A stretch of 10,756 bases of DNA, taken from positions 4,335-15,090 of the forward strand of contig NZ_JAGLBB010000067.1 in the NCBI RefSeq assembly GCF_018260555.1. The letters run 5' to 3'. Source of the stretch: Deinococcus sp. (GTDB taxonomy: Bacteria > Deinococcota > Deinococci > Deinococcales > Deinococcaceae). Numbering within the stretch: the first letter of the stretch is position 1; the number at the start of each line of letters is the position of its first letter. Under the pieces are notes generated by a model. It saw nothing but the letters and a program-made list of their open reading frames with translations. It ran no database searches and had not been told where the DNA came from. The translations under genes were made by a program, and so were the position numbers. Positions 1 to 5,962 of this stretch are shown piece by piece.

Positions 1-54
1 AAGCTGCAGACGGTGTCTTCCCGACTGCGGCGCAGTGGAGCGGAATCCGTATAA
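1..54. repeat. Right-hand end of a degenerate palindromic repeat, cut by the window edge
   Basis: The only clear match is the terminal CGGAATCCGTATAA at 41-54, which matches the right terminus CGGAATCCGTATCA of the family described under 5712-5793. The rest of 1-40 is too diverged, or lies outside the unit, to align with confidence. It shares its last three bases with the left end of the next copy, the same head-to-tail packing seen at 5791-5793. Confidence 0.45.
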
Positions 55-137
55 CACGGACCTCGCGTGAATGGTCTGCAACAGCCGCTGCGCCGGAGGA
101 GGGGCGGGTGCGAGCGAAACAGAGGGTAGCCCCTATA
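52..137 (+). repeat. Diverged long-form palindromic repeat
   Basis: The left end TAACACGGACCTCG resembles the family terminus TGATACGGACTCCG. It is followed by TGAATGGTCTGCAACAGCC (hairpin arm with the GCAA loop) and then GCGGGTGCGAGCGAAAC, the counterpart of the GCGGATGCGAGCG module of the long form. The right end, near CCCCTATAGA, is weak, so the boundary is approximate. It lies upstream of the first acetyltransferase gene. No protein gene is supported in 1-237. Confidence 0.5.
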
Positions 138-224
138 GATGCGGCCGTACGACGCGGCATCCTGGCAGGTGCTGATGGCCTGCGTGAGGCCACATCCCCG
201 TGGTGCGCTGCGCTGCGCGGCCAC

Positions 225-230
225 TACACT
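225..230 (+). promoter_or_regulatory. -10 box of a leaderless promoter
   Basis: TACACT is followed after 7 nt by the ATG at 238. Transcription would begin at or next to the start codon. No Shine-Dalgarno sequence and no good -35 box are visible. The same arrangement precedes most genes of this window. Confidence 0.6.
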
Positions 231-237
231 GCCGGGC

Positions 238-807
238 ATGGTCACTGCCGATTCCCTGAACGCCGTTCCTACCGAACTGCGCACCGACCGCCTGCTGCTG
301 CGCCGCCCCGACCCGGCCGACGCCCGCGCACTGGTGGGGGCCGTGAACGCCTCGCTGCCTGTTTTGCAGCGCTGGATGCACTGGGCGCAGCACCCCATGA
401 CCGAGGAAGCCTCACGCGAGAACCTGCGCTCCGCTGCCGAGCGGTTCGACACGCGCGAGAACCTGCGCTACCACGTCTGGAACGCCAGCGGCACCGAACT
501 GATCGGCAGCAGCGGGTATCACGCCCTGAACTGGCTGATCCCCCGGGGCGAGATCGGGTACTGGATCGCCACGCCACACACCGGGCTCGGTTACGCCCGC
601 GAGGTCGCGCAGGCCCTGACGGACCTCGGGCTGAAGACCCTGCGCCTGCGCCGCCTGGAAATCCGCTGCGATCCGCAGAATGAACGCAGCGCCCGCATTC
701 CCGCCGCGCTGGGTTACACGCTCGACGCTCACCTCGTGAACGATGACGTGGACCCCCGCGACCACACGCGCCTGCGTGACACGCTGATCTTCTCGAAGGT
801 GCAGTGA
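238..807 (+). CDS. GNAT acetyltransferase, RimJ/RimL type
   Basis: This is a 189-residue cytosolic acetyltransferase that would move an acetyl group from acetyl-CoA to an amine; the acceptor cannot be told from sequence. The order is typical of the RimJ/RimL branch: an N-terminal TELRTDRLLLRRP strand (about 12-24), the core strand EIGYWIA (105-111), a pyrophosphate-binding turn HTGLGYA (114-120), and the motif-B region NERSARIPAALGY (148-160). The turn is somewhat degenerate, since RGKGYA-like is usual. The frame stays open upstream to an ATG at 139, but the 33 extra residues do not look like this family and lie partly in repeat DNA. The ATG at 238 is preceded by TACACT at a leaderless spacing. 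It converges with argB, with 32 bp between the stops and no clear terminator. Confidence 0.88.
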   Translation: MVTADSLNAVPTELRTDRLLLRRPDPADARALVGAVNASLPVLQRWMHWAQHPMTEEASRENLRSAAERFDTRENLRYHVWNASGTELIGSSGYHALNWLIPRGEIGYWIATPHTGLGYAREVAQALTDLGLKTLRLRRLEIRCDPQNERSARIPAALGYTLDAHLVNDDVDPRDHTRLRDTLIFSKVQ

Positions 808-839
808 GGGTGCCGTGAGAGTGCAGTGTCAGGACAGGC

Positions 840-1589
840 TCAGGGTGTAATGCGTGTGCCGGCCTCACCCCGCGCGGCGGCGGCCAGCACACCGGCCTGC
901 ATGCCGCTGGCGATCACCGCGAACGGCGCACCCCGGTTCAGGGCGTCGAGCGCCGCGCGCACCTTGGGAATCATGCCGCCCGCGATCCAGCCCTGCGCAA
1001 CGCCCTCCTCGACCTCGGCGCGGGTGAGGGTCGCGGCGCGGCTGTCCGGGTCGGGGTAGGCGCGGTACACGCCGTTCACGTCGGTCAGGAACACGATGCC
1101 GTCGTTCAGGGCGCCCGCCACGGCCCCGGCGGCGGTGTCGGCGTTCACGTTCAGGGCCTCGCCGTCCGGGCCGACTGCCACGCAGCCCAGCACGGGCGTG
1201 ATACCGGCCCCCAGCAGCGTTCGCAGCAGCCCGGCGTTCACGCTCGTCACGCGGCCCACCCGGCCCAGGTCTGGGTCCAGCAGCTCGGCGCGCAGCAGGT
1301 CACTGTCGCGGCCCATCAGGCCCACGGCGCTGCCCACATCCTGGCTGAGCTGCTTGTTCAGCTGGCACAGGGCCATCTCGACCACGTCCATCGCCTGCGG
1401 CGTGGTCACGCGCAGCCCGCCGCGAAATTCACTTGCGACGCCGCGCGCCGCGAGTTCCCGCTCGATGACCGGGCCGCCCCCGTGCACGACCACGACCGGG
1501 TACTCGGCGCGCAGCGCGGCAATCTCGGCCGCGACCGCGCGCCGCAACTCCAGGCTTTTCATGGCATTCCCACCGTACTTGACGATCAC
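840..1589 (-). CDS. argB: Acetylglutamate kinase
   Basis: ArgB phosphorylates N-acetyl-L-glutamate with ATP, the second step of arginine synthesis. The 249-residue protein has the amino-acid-kinase layout: KYGGNAM (4-10, with ATP-binding Lys4), the HGGG loop (36-39), FRGGLRVTT with the substrate Arg (55-63), NVNADTAAG with the expected catalytic Asp151 (147-155), and GGMIPK ending in Lys209. NVNAD and GLRVT favour ArgB over the related LysW-aminoadipate kinase LysZ. I chose the GTG at 1589 because TACACT lies 6 nt before it and the protein then begins IVKYGG, as expected. An upstream ATG at 1652 would add 21 unlike residues. With this start there is no N-terminal helix of the arginine-sensing type. 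No other arg biosynthesis gene is adjacent. Confidence 0.95.
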   Translation of the reverse strand: MIVKYGGNAMKSLELRRAVAAEIAALRAEYPVVVVHGGGPVIERELAARGVASEFRGGLRVTTPQAMDVVEMALCQLNKQLSQDVGSAVGLMGRDSDLLRAELLDPDLGRVGRVTSVNAGLLRTLLGAGITPVLGCVAVGPDGEALNVNADTAAGAVAGALNDGIVFLTDVNGVYRAYPDPDSRAATLTRAEVEEGVAQGWIAGGMIPKVRAALDALNRGAPFAVIASGMQAGVLAAAARGEAGTRITP

Positions 1590-1595
1590 GCCCAG

Positions 1596-1601
1596 AGTGT
1601 A
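1596..1601 (-). promoter_or_regulatory. -10 box of the argB leaderless promoter
   Basis: Read on the minus strand, TACACT ends 6 nt before the GTG start of argB. It decides the start codon over the upstream in-frame ATG. No consensus -35 is seen; the region where it would lie falls within the inverted repeat at 1614-1650. Confidence 0.6.
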
Positions 1602-1613
1602 CGGCGTGCGCGC

Positions 1614-1650
1614 GGGCCGGGCAGGTCCCCAGAGGGAGCCCGCCCGGCCC
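1614..1650. other. GC-rich inverted repeat upstream of argB
   Basis: The arms GGGCCGGGC (1614-1622) and GCCCGGCCC (1642-1650) are perfect complements around a 19-nt loop that can itself pair (CCCC with GGGG-like runs). It sits between the end of the 1717-2223 gene and the argB -10 box. No T-run follows on the minus strand, so it is a weak terminator candidate. It could instead affect argB transcription. Confidence 0.4.
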
Positions 1651-1663
1651 ACTGCGTTCTGTT

Positions 1664-1719
1664 TCAGACGGACCCCGACTGAAGGGCCTTTGCAGCCCTG
1701 TTCACGGGGGTCCCGGTCA
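1664..1719 (-). repeat. Short-form (56 bp) palindromic repeat
   Basis: On the minus strand it runs from TGACCGGGACCCC to CGGGGTCCGTCTGA, with AGGGCTGCAAAGGCCCT at its centre. The ends are imperfect inverted repeats of the family terminus TGATACGGACTCCG. It has exactly the same length as the copy at 3989-4044 and likewise lacks the GCGGATGCGAGCG module of the long form. Its first three bases are the TGA stop of the acetyltransferase gene 1717-2223, so it would form a hairpin at the very start of that mRNA's 3' untranslated region. Confidence 0.72.
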
Positions 1720-2223
1720 GTCGCTGGCGACGGTCAGGGGCGCGTCGGTGTCGGTCGGCGAGTCGTGGTTCAGAGGCTTGGTGTACCAGCTCATGACCGG
1801 GCCGGCGTCCAGGGTAAAGGAGTAGCCCAGCCGCTCCCAGAAGTGCGCGCCGCGCGGGTTGTCGCCCACCACGCTGGCCAGGATGCGCGTGGTGCCGGGC
1901 GGGGCGTGCGATTCCAGGTGCTGCACGACCTGTTCACCCAGGCCCTGGGACTGCCGGTCCTCGCGGATTAGAAGCAGGTTGATGGTCAGGTCGCCCGTTT
2001 CCGGGTAGTCGCGTTTGCAGTCCAGACTGCCGATCAGGTCGCCGTGATCGTCATGCACGAGTTGCAGGGACCGCCGGGGGTCCAGCAGGGCGATTTCCAC
2101 GTCCCGCTGCACCTCACCGAGGGACGGCACACGCGCACTGATCAGGTCGAAGTAACCGGGGGCGGACGTGTACAGACTGTGAAGCAGCGGCGCGTGATGC
2201 AGCGCCAGCGGCGTAACGTTCAA
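1717..2223 (-). CDS. GNAT family N-acetyltransferase
   Basis: This is a 168-residue acetyl-CoA-dependent acyltransferase of unknown acceptor. Visible motifs are the core strand LTINLLLIRED (79-89), the acetyl-CoA pyrophosphate loop RQSQGLG (90-96) followed by a helix, and NPRGAHFWERLGY (122-134), the usual C-terminal GNAT element. The hydrophilic tail after residue 150 (about 18 residues, rich in D, S and T) is not part of the fold. The start is a TTG, supported by GGGAGG 7 nt upstream; this is one of the few genes here with a clear ribosome-binding site. The stop is formed by the end of the 56-bp repeat. It is divergent from the dihydrouridine synthase gene, with 164 bp between them. Confidence 0.85.
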   Translation of the reverse strand: MNVTPLALHHAPLLHSLYTSAPGYFDLISARVPSLGEVQRDVEIALLDPRRSLQLVHDDHGDLIGSLDCKRDYPETGDLTINLLLIREDRQSQGLGEQVVQHLESHAPPGTTRILASVVGDNPRGAHFWERLGYSFTLDAGPVMSWYTKPLNHDSPTDTDAPLTVASD

Positions 2224-2230
2224 GGTAAAG

Positions 2231-2236
2231 CCTCCC
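2231..2236 (-). promoter_or_regulatory. Ribosome-binding site that supports a TTG start
   Basis: GGGAGG (minus strand) is 7 nt from the TTG at 2223. No ATG or GTG in this frame has equal support. It marks this gene as translated from a leadered mRNA, unlike most neighbours. Confidence 0.6.
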
Positions 2237-2312
2237 AGCCGGCAGGGTGGGCGAGTGGAGCGAGGGAATGGGTGCCGGACTGACTGACAGTCTAACCCGG
2301 CCGTTCCTGGGG

Positions 2313-2357
2313 CCGGTGAATGCCGCCGCTGGGGAGATTCAGCGGCAGTTCACCCGG
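2313..2357. other. Two-step inverted repeat upstream of the dihydrouridine synthase promoter
   Basis: The inner arms GCCGCTG (2325-2331) and CAGCGGC (2340-2346) and the outer arms GGTGAA (2315-2320) and TTCACC (2349-2354) are perfect complements and nest correctly. The element ends about 19 bp before the -10 box of the dus promoter, so it covers the -35 region and beyond. A binding site for a regulator and a chance GC-rich structure are both possible. Confidence 0.4.
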
Positions 2358-2375
2358 CGGGGCAAGAGGGTGCGC

Positions 2376-2381
2376 TACCCT
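2376..2381 (+). promoter_or_regulatory. -10 box of the dus leaderless promoter
   Basis: TACCCT is followed after 6 nt by the ATG at 2388. This selects that ATG over an in-frame ATG at 2247, which lies in the divergent intergenic region. Confidence 0.6.
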
Positions 2382-2387
2382 GCCGGG

Positions 2388-3428
2388 ATGACCGCCTTCA
2401 CCCCCGCCCCCGGCTTTTACGCCGCCCGACTGGCCCGGCCCGGCGCCGTCCTGGCTCCCATGGCCGGGTACAGCGACGCGCCCATGCGGCAGCTCGCGGC
2501 CGAGCAGGGCGCCCTGTGGACCGTCAGCGAGATGATCAGTGCGCGCGGCCTGATGGGTGGCGGCGACACCGAGAAACTGAACCTGGGCCGCCCGTACCCC
2601 GGTGAGCAGGAGCGCGTCGTGCAGCTTTTCGGCGCCGAGAGCGACGTGCTGGCCGGAGCGGTCGCCCGCGCCGAGGCGTGGTTCCAGCCGGCCGCCATCG
2701 ACCTGAACATGGGCTGCCCCGTGCCCAAGATCCGGGGGAAGGGCGGCGCGTGCCTGCTTCAGACGCCCGAGGTGGCGTACGAACTGGTGAGCGCCATGCG
2801 GCAGGCCACCCGGCTGGACGTGAGTGCCAAGATCCGCCTCGGGTGGGATCACGACCGCAGCGTGGAAGTCGCGCAGGGCCTGGAAGCCGCCGGGGCCGCG
2901 CTGATTACCGTGCACGGCCGCACCAGTGCGCAGCGGTACACCGGGCAGGCCGACTGGGAGGCCATTGCGCGCGTGGCGGCCAGCGTGCGCGTGCCCGTGG
3001 TGGGCAGCGGCGACATCCAGACGCCCGCCCAGGCCCGTGAAAGGCAGCGGATGGGCGTGGCGGCCGTGATGATCGGGCGCGGCTCGGTCGGGAATCCGTG
3101 GATCTTCCGGGCGCTCGTGACCGGTCAGGACGACCTGCCGGACGCGTACACGCGCGCCCGTGCGGCGCTGCGCCACGCCGAGTTGCAGGAGCGCTTCTAC
3201 GGCGACGACACGGGCCGCCTGACGCTGCGCCCCCTGCGCAAGGTGCTCCCGCAGTACCTGCCGGACTTCCCGGAACTGCGGGACGATCTCGTACAGGTCG
3301 TGACTGTTCAGGACGTGCGGCGCGTCCTGCGACCCCTGCTGGACGGCGGCGCGGACGGCCCGGACGACGCAGATGACCGGGTGTCCAGAACAGCTTCCCC
3401 GAACAGGTATACTGTGAATCATTTATGA
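2388..3428 (+). CDS. dusB: tRNA-dihydrouridine synthase, DusB-like
   Basis: This FMN enzyme reduces uridine to dihydrouridine in the D-loop of tRNA with NADPH. The 346-residue protein shows all Dus landmarks: LAPMAGYSDAPMR (22-34, start of the TIM barrel and FMN site), the QLFG strand (79-82), DLNMGCPVPKIRGKGG with the catalytic Cys110 (105-120), KIRLGWD in the middle, TVHGRTSAQRYTGQADW, and the phosphate-binding VVGSGDI and GVAAVMIGRGSVGNPWIF segments. The C-terminal helical domain follows; the last 25 or so residues are polar and Asp-rich. DusB is the usual bacterial form, but the exact position modified cannot be read from the sequence. The stop overlaps the next gene's start as ATGA, implying translational coupling. 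Confidence 0.93.
   Translation: MTAFTPAPGFYAARLARPGAVLAPMAGYSDAPMRQLAAEQGALWTVSEMISARGLMGGGDTEKLNLGRPYPGEQERVVQLFGAESDVLAGAVARAEAWFQPAAIDLNMGCPVPKIRGKGGACLLQTPEVAYELVSAMRQATRLDVSAKIRLGWDHDRSVEVAQGLEAAGAALITVHGRTSAQRYTGQADWEAIARVAASVRVPVVGSGDIQTPAQARERQRMGVAAVMIGRGSVGNPWIFRALVTGQDDLPDAYTRARAALRHAELQERFYGDDTGRLTLRPLRKVLPQYLPDFPELRDDLVQVVTVQDVRRVLRPLLDGGADGPDDADDRVSRTASPNRYTVNHL
3408..3413 (+). promoter_or_regulatory. Possible internal -10 box before the DinB-family gene
   Basis: TATACT, close to the sigma-70 -10 consensus, lies inside the last codons of dus and ends 11 nt before the ATG at 3425. It would give a leader of only about 4-5 nt. It may provide independent transcription in addition to readthrough from dus. 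No clear -35 box is visible. Confidence 0.45.
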
Positions 3429-3991
3429 ACGCCCGCGAGTACTATTCTTACCTGTCCGCCGCACGAGCCCAGCTGTGGAATTTTCTGCGCGCCCTGCCGC
3501 CCACCGACCTCGACCGTGACCTGATGGAAAGCGGTGACCGGTTTCACAGCATCAAGGACCTGCTGCTGCACGTGACGGACGTCGAGGATCACTGGGTGCA
3601 CGGCATCGTCATCGGGGACAGCGTGCACCAGCAGTACCCGCACGACTGGGTGCGCCCACAGGCCACGCAGTACGATCTGAACTGGATTCTGGAGTACAGC
3701 CGGGAAGTCGGCGGCCGCACCGCTGCATTCCTGGACAGCGAACCCGACCTGAGCCGCAGCGTGAAGCTCGTGCAGGACGATCCCGCCAGCGACACCGTTA
3801 CCCTCGACCAGCTCCTGTGGAACGTCATGACCCACGAGGTGCGCCACACCGCGCAGATCGCCCTGATGATCCGTCAACTGGGGCACACGCCCCCCTGGCT
3901 CGACTACATGCGGTTCGTGCGCCCGCAGGCGACGGCCAGACCGGTCGGCGCAGACCTGGCCGACCTCAACGCCGACAGCGACGACGTGTAA
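3425..3991 (+). CDS. DinB/YfiT-like four-helix metalloprotein
   Basis: This is a 188-residue member of the DinB superfamily, four-helix-bundle proteins that bind a divalent metal through three histidines. The family is expanded in Deinococcus, and several members act as thiol-dependent transferases. Candidate metal ligands are His49 in LLLHVTDVEDHW and His137 and His141 in HEVRHTAQI, with the usual spacing. It starts four bases inside the end of dus (ATGA) and also has its own TATACT box. Its stop TAA is made by the end of the repeat at 3989-4044. The substrate is unknown. Despite the family name, there is no relation to DinB DNA polymerase IV. An Asp-rich tail of about 12 residues closes the protein. 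Confidence 0.88.
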   Translation: MNAREYYSYLSAARAQLWNFLRALPPTDLDRDLMESGDRFHSIKDLLLHVTDVEDHWVHGIVIGDSVHQQYPHDWVRPQATQYDLNWILEYSREVGGRTAAFLDSEPDLSRSVKLVQDDPASDTVTLDQLLWNVMTHEVRHTAQIALMIRQLGHTPPWLDYMRFVRPQATARPVGADLADLNADSDDV

Positions 3992-4044
3992 CACGGACTC
4001 CGGTTGAAGGGTCTTGGCAGCCCCTTCAATCGGAGTTCCTATCA
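3989..4044 (-). repeat. Short-form (56 bp) palindromic repeat forming two stop codons
   Basis: A near-perfect palindrome: CGGACTCCGGTTGAAGGG on the left and CCCCTTCAATCGGAG on the right, separated by a short loop. The left terminus TAACACGGACTCCG carries the TAA stop of the DinB-family gene. The right terminus, TGATAGGAACTCCG on the minus strand, carries the TGA stop of arginase. Nothing else lies between these convergent genes. Both transcripts would end in a long hairpin, so a bidirectional terminator or an mRNA 3'-end stabiliser is plausible, although a T-run is missing. Confidence 0.82.
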
Positions 4045-4941
4045 GAGGATGCGCTGTCCCAGCAGGCTGGCGGCCATGCCGACCATGACTTCGGCCGTCT
4101 GGTTCCGGGTGTCGAGGATGGGGTTGACTTCCACGATGTCCATGCTGGTCACGCGGCCCGATTCGCTCAGCAGTTCCATCAGCAGGTGGCCCTCGCGGTA
4201 GGTCAGGCCGCCGGGCACGGGCGTACCCACGCCAGGGCAGACGCTGGGATCCAGGGCGTCCGCGTCGAAGGACACGTGCACGCGGCTCAGCCCCCCCAGG
4301 CGCTCCATGGTTTTCTCATGAATTCGGGTCATGCCCAGCTGATCGACGTCTTTCATGGTGTAGGCTTTCACGCCCGCCTCACGCAGCAGGTCCCGCTCGG
4401 AGGTGTCCACGCTGCGGATGCCGATCATGACGATGTCCTCGGGCCGCACGTGCCAGTTGCCGCCCAGGCTGGTCAGGTGCGGGTCGCCCCGGCCGGTCAG
4501 CGCCGCGACGGGCATGCCGTGAATGTTCCCGCTGGGGCTGCTGTGCGGGGTGTTGTAGTCCGTGTGGGCGTCCACCCAGATCAGGCCCATGCGTTCGCCG
4601 GTGGGATGGCCGCGCAGGGCGTTGCCGGTCACGGTGCCCATGCTGACGCTATGGTCGCCGCCCAGGGTAAGCGGAAAGGTGCCCTCCGGCAGCGCGGCAA
4701 CCTGCTGTGCGGCGGCGCGGCAGGCGTCCAGGATCGGGTCCAGGAACACCAGTCCGCCCTCCTCGTGCTTGTCGATGCTTTCGGGCAGCGCCACGCGCAC
4801 GTCCCCCAGGTCCGTCACGGTGTGGCCCAGGTCGCGTAGCGCGCGGCTCAGGTGGGCGTTCCGCAGGGCGCTGGGGCCCATGTCCACGCCGCGCCGACCC
4901 GCGCCGAGGTCCATGGGAATACCGAGGATAGAGATGTTCAT
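4042..4941 (-). CDS. rocF: Arginase
   Basis: Arginase hydrolyses arginine to ornithine and urea in the cytosol using a two-manganese centre. The 299-residue protein has the complete ureohydrolase set: GGDHS with His97 (94-98), DAHTDYN with Asp124, His126 and Asp128 (124-130), SGNIHGMP with the proton-shuttle His141 (137-144), SFDADALDP with Asp226 and Asp228 (224-232), and EVNP with Glu271. The SGNIHGMP loop and the length favour arginase over agmatinase. The start ATG follows TAAGCT by 6 nt, so it is probably leaderless. The upstream DNA contains an A/T-rich tract and two inverted repeats, suggesting controlled expression. The stop codon lies in the 56-bp repeat. It degrades the product of the pathway that argB serves, but the two are not in one operon. 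Confidence 0.95.
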   Translation of the reverse strand: MNISILGIPMDLGAGRRGVDMGPSALRNAHLSRALRDLGHTVTDLGDVRVALPESIDKHEEGGLVFLDPILDACRAAAQQVAALPEGTFPLTLGGDHSVSMGTVTGNALRGHPTGERMGLIWVDAHTDYNTPHSSPSGNIHGMPVAALTGRGDPHLTSLGGNWHVRPEDIVMIGIRSVDTSERDLLREAGVKAYTMKDVDQLGMTRIHEKTMERLGGLSRVHVSFDADALDPSVCPGVGTPVPGGLTYREGHLLMELLSESGRVTSMDIVEVNPILDTRNQTAEVMVGMAASLLGQRIL

Positions 4942-4947
4942 CCACCC

Positions 4948-5002
4948 AGCTTAAGAGCCGCTGCCGGGTATGCCTTGCGGCTGCATCATTATTTTTACTT
5001 TG
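4948..5002 (-). promoter_or_regulatory. Arginase promoter with an A/T-rich upstream element
   Basis: On the minus strand TAAGCT (4948-4953) ends 6 nt before the ATG. With +1 at the start codon, the A/T-rich tract GTAAAAATAATGATG (about 4984-4999) falls near -45 to -60, where an UP element would contact RNA polymerase alpha subunits. Between them, the arms AGCCGC (4956-4961) and GCGGCT (4977-4982) form an inverted repeat over the spacer and -35 region, a possible operator. The A/T tract is conspicuous in this GC-rich DNA. Confidence 0.5.
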
Positions 5003-5025
5003 CCTGACCCAAGCGCGCCCCGCAG

Positions 5026-5039
5026 TATTCAAGTGAATA
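5026..5039. promoter_or_regulatory. Perfect A/T-rich inverted repeat, possible operator
   Basis: TATTCA and TGAATA flank a 2-bp centre in otherwise GC-rich DNA, about 85-98 bp upstream of the arginase start and 42 bp beyond the stop of the acetyltransferase 5081-5608. The half-site letters recall ArgR boxes (TGAAT and ATTCA), but their order is reversed. Without a T-run it is not a convincing terminator. Confidence 0.35.
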
Positions 5040-5080
5040 TTGATGCTGCCGTGCCGGAGGGTCTGGACTCAGGTGCAGGG

Positions 5081-5608
5081 TCATGAGCTGTGCGCCCAGT
5101 GGCTCAGCGGGCCGTCTTCTTCGCTGTGGCCACTGCCGACCAGCCGGAACCCCAGCTTTTGCAGGACCCGGCTGCTGGCGGGATTCGAGGTCGCCGTCTG
5201 TGCGGTCACGGTCACCACACCCCCCGCGTGCAGGTGCGCCACCAGCGCCCCGACCGCCTCGGTCGCGTACCCACGCCCACGCGCTTCGGGCGTCAGGCCG
5301 TATCTGATCTCCTGCTCGCCCTGCTCGTTCACGCCGCCCACCACGCCCAGTTGCCCCAGCGCAGTCAGGTTGCCCCGGTGCACCGCGATGAACGTGCCGT
5401 CCACGTCGCCCTGCCCGGCGCCCAGGTCCGCCAGCAGCGCCGGGAACACCGGCCGCAGATCGCCCGGCCATTCCGGCGGGAAGTACACGTCCTGCACGCC
5501 GTCGGGGGTGGGCAGCGGCAGGGAGAACCCGGCGCGCTCCACGCGGCGTTCCAGCACGGCGCGGGTCAGGGGCAATAGGAGGAGACGGAGGCTCAGGAGC
5601 GCAGGCAC
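5081..5608 (-). CDS. GNAT acetyltransferase, RimJ/RimL type
   Basis: This is a 175-residue acetyl-CoA-dependent acetyltransferase of unknown acceptor. It starts with a Leu-rich RLLLLPLTRAVLERR segment (8-22). The GNAT core is EIRYGLTPEARGRGYATEA (100-118), in which RGRGYA is a canonical acetyl-CoA loop, followed by NPASSRVLQKLGF (142-154), the standard RimJ/RimL ending. The GTG at 5608 is preferred because TACGCT lies 6 nt upstream; an ATG 17 codons earlier adds a Gly/Ser/Pro stretch unlike the family. It is upstream of arginase on the same strand, but the 139-bp gap and the arginase promoter argue against one operon. Short polar C-terminus, no membrane segment. Confidence 0.87.
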   Translation of the reverse strand: MPALLSLRLLLLPLTRAVLERRVERAGFSLPLPTPDGVQDVYFPPEWPGDLRPVFPALLADLGAGQGDVDGTFIAVHRGNLTALGQLGVVGGVNEQGEQEIRYGLTPEARGRGYATEAVGALVAHLHAGGVVTVTAQTATSNPASSRVLQKLGFRLVGSGHSEEDGPLSHWAHSS

Positions 5609-5614
5609 CCGACC

Positions 5615-5620
5615 AGCGTA
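5615..5620 (-). promoter_or_regulatory. -10 box of a leaderless promoter
   Basis: TACGCT on the minus strand ends 6 nt before the GTG at 5608. It supports a start 17 codons downstream of the longest open frame. No Shine-Dalgarno sequence is present at either start. Confidence 0.55.
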
Positions 5621-5711
5621 CCCTGGAGACGATGAGCCCGCTCCCGGGACAGGGATCACGGGCAGTACCCGGACACCCAGGTCCGCGTGGGACTGGCCCG
5701 GCTAGCGTTTG

Positions 5712-5793
5712 TGATACCGACTCCGATTGAATGGGCTGCAAAGACCATCCAATCCGAGCGGATGCGAGCGGGAGAGAAACGGAATCCGTATGA
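5712..5793 (+). repeat. Long-form (82 bp) palindromic repeat, reference copy
   Basis: The left terminus TGATACCGACTCCG and right terminus CGGAATCCGTATGA are inverted repeats of each other. Next to the left end is a hairpin: GATTGAATGGGCT (5725-5737), loop GCAA, AGACCATCCAATC (5742-5754), with 11 of 13 pairs. After it comes the module GAGCGGATGCGAGCGGGAG and then GAAACGG. Read this way the loop is a GNRA-type tetraloop, hence the strand given. The copy at 8360-8441 has the same 82-bp length. Confidence 0.75.
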
Positions 5794-5865
5794 TACGAAC
5801 TCCGGCTGAACGGTCTGCATAACCCGCCAGACCGGGTAATCCACGAACGCAGGGAATCCGTATCA
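5791..5865 (+). repeat. Long-form palindromic repeat, diverged tandem copy
   Basis: TGATACGAACTCCG begins in the last three bases of the previous copy, and GGGAATCCGTATCA closes the unit. Inside, GGCTGAACGGTCTGCA corresponds to the left hairpin arm, while the right arm and the GCGGATGCGAGCG module are much altered. Both copies lie between the divergent acetyltransferase 5081-5608 and the possible small RNA region. Confidence 0.65.
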
Positions 5866-5962
5866 GACACCGTGAGCTGGGTCACGCTGAATGTGGTGTG
5901 GTACGCACGGTTGCTTAAGGCCGGATGTACGTCTGGCAAACGCGGTCCTGACAGTCGCGCGG

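Noticed and set aside
139..237. An upstream ATG start (139) for the first acetyltransferase
   Set aside because: It has no ribosome-binding site, the extra 33 residues are not family-like, and a -10 box at leaderless spacing points to the ATG at 238.
1096..1971. A 291-codon plus-strand frame across argB and the next acetyltransferase
   Set aside because: It is antisense to two real genes and crosses the repeat between them; Ser/Arg/Pro-rich translation.
2278..2292. Small hairpin GACTG and CAGTC between the divergent acetyltransferase and dus genes
   Set aside because: A 5-bp stem without a T-run or link to a promoter box; too short to distinguish from chance.
2292..3422. A 376-codon minus-strand frame opposite the dihydrouridine synthase gene
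   Set aside because: Antisense shadow of dus; no recognisable domain and no ribosome-binding site or -10 box at its start.
3817..4839. A 340-codon plus-strand frame across the end of the DinB-family gene and the arginase gene
   Set aside because: It runs antisense to a fully conserved arginase and out of frame with dinB. No start signal, and low-complexity His/Ala/Gln composition.
5712..5865. CRISPR array
   Set aside because: Repeated palindromic units are present, but they are diverged, of unequal length, in both orientations elsewhere and share end bases. There are no unique spacers of constant length and no cas genes.
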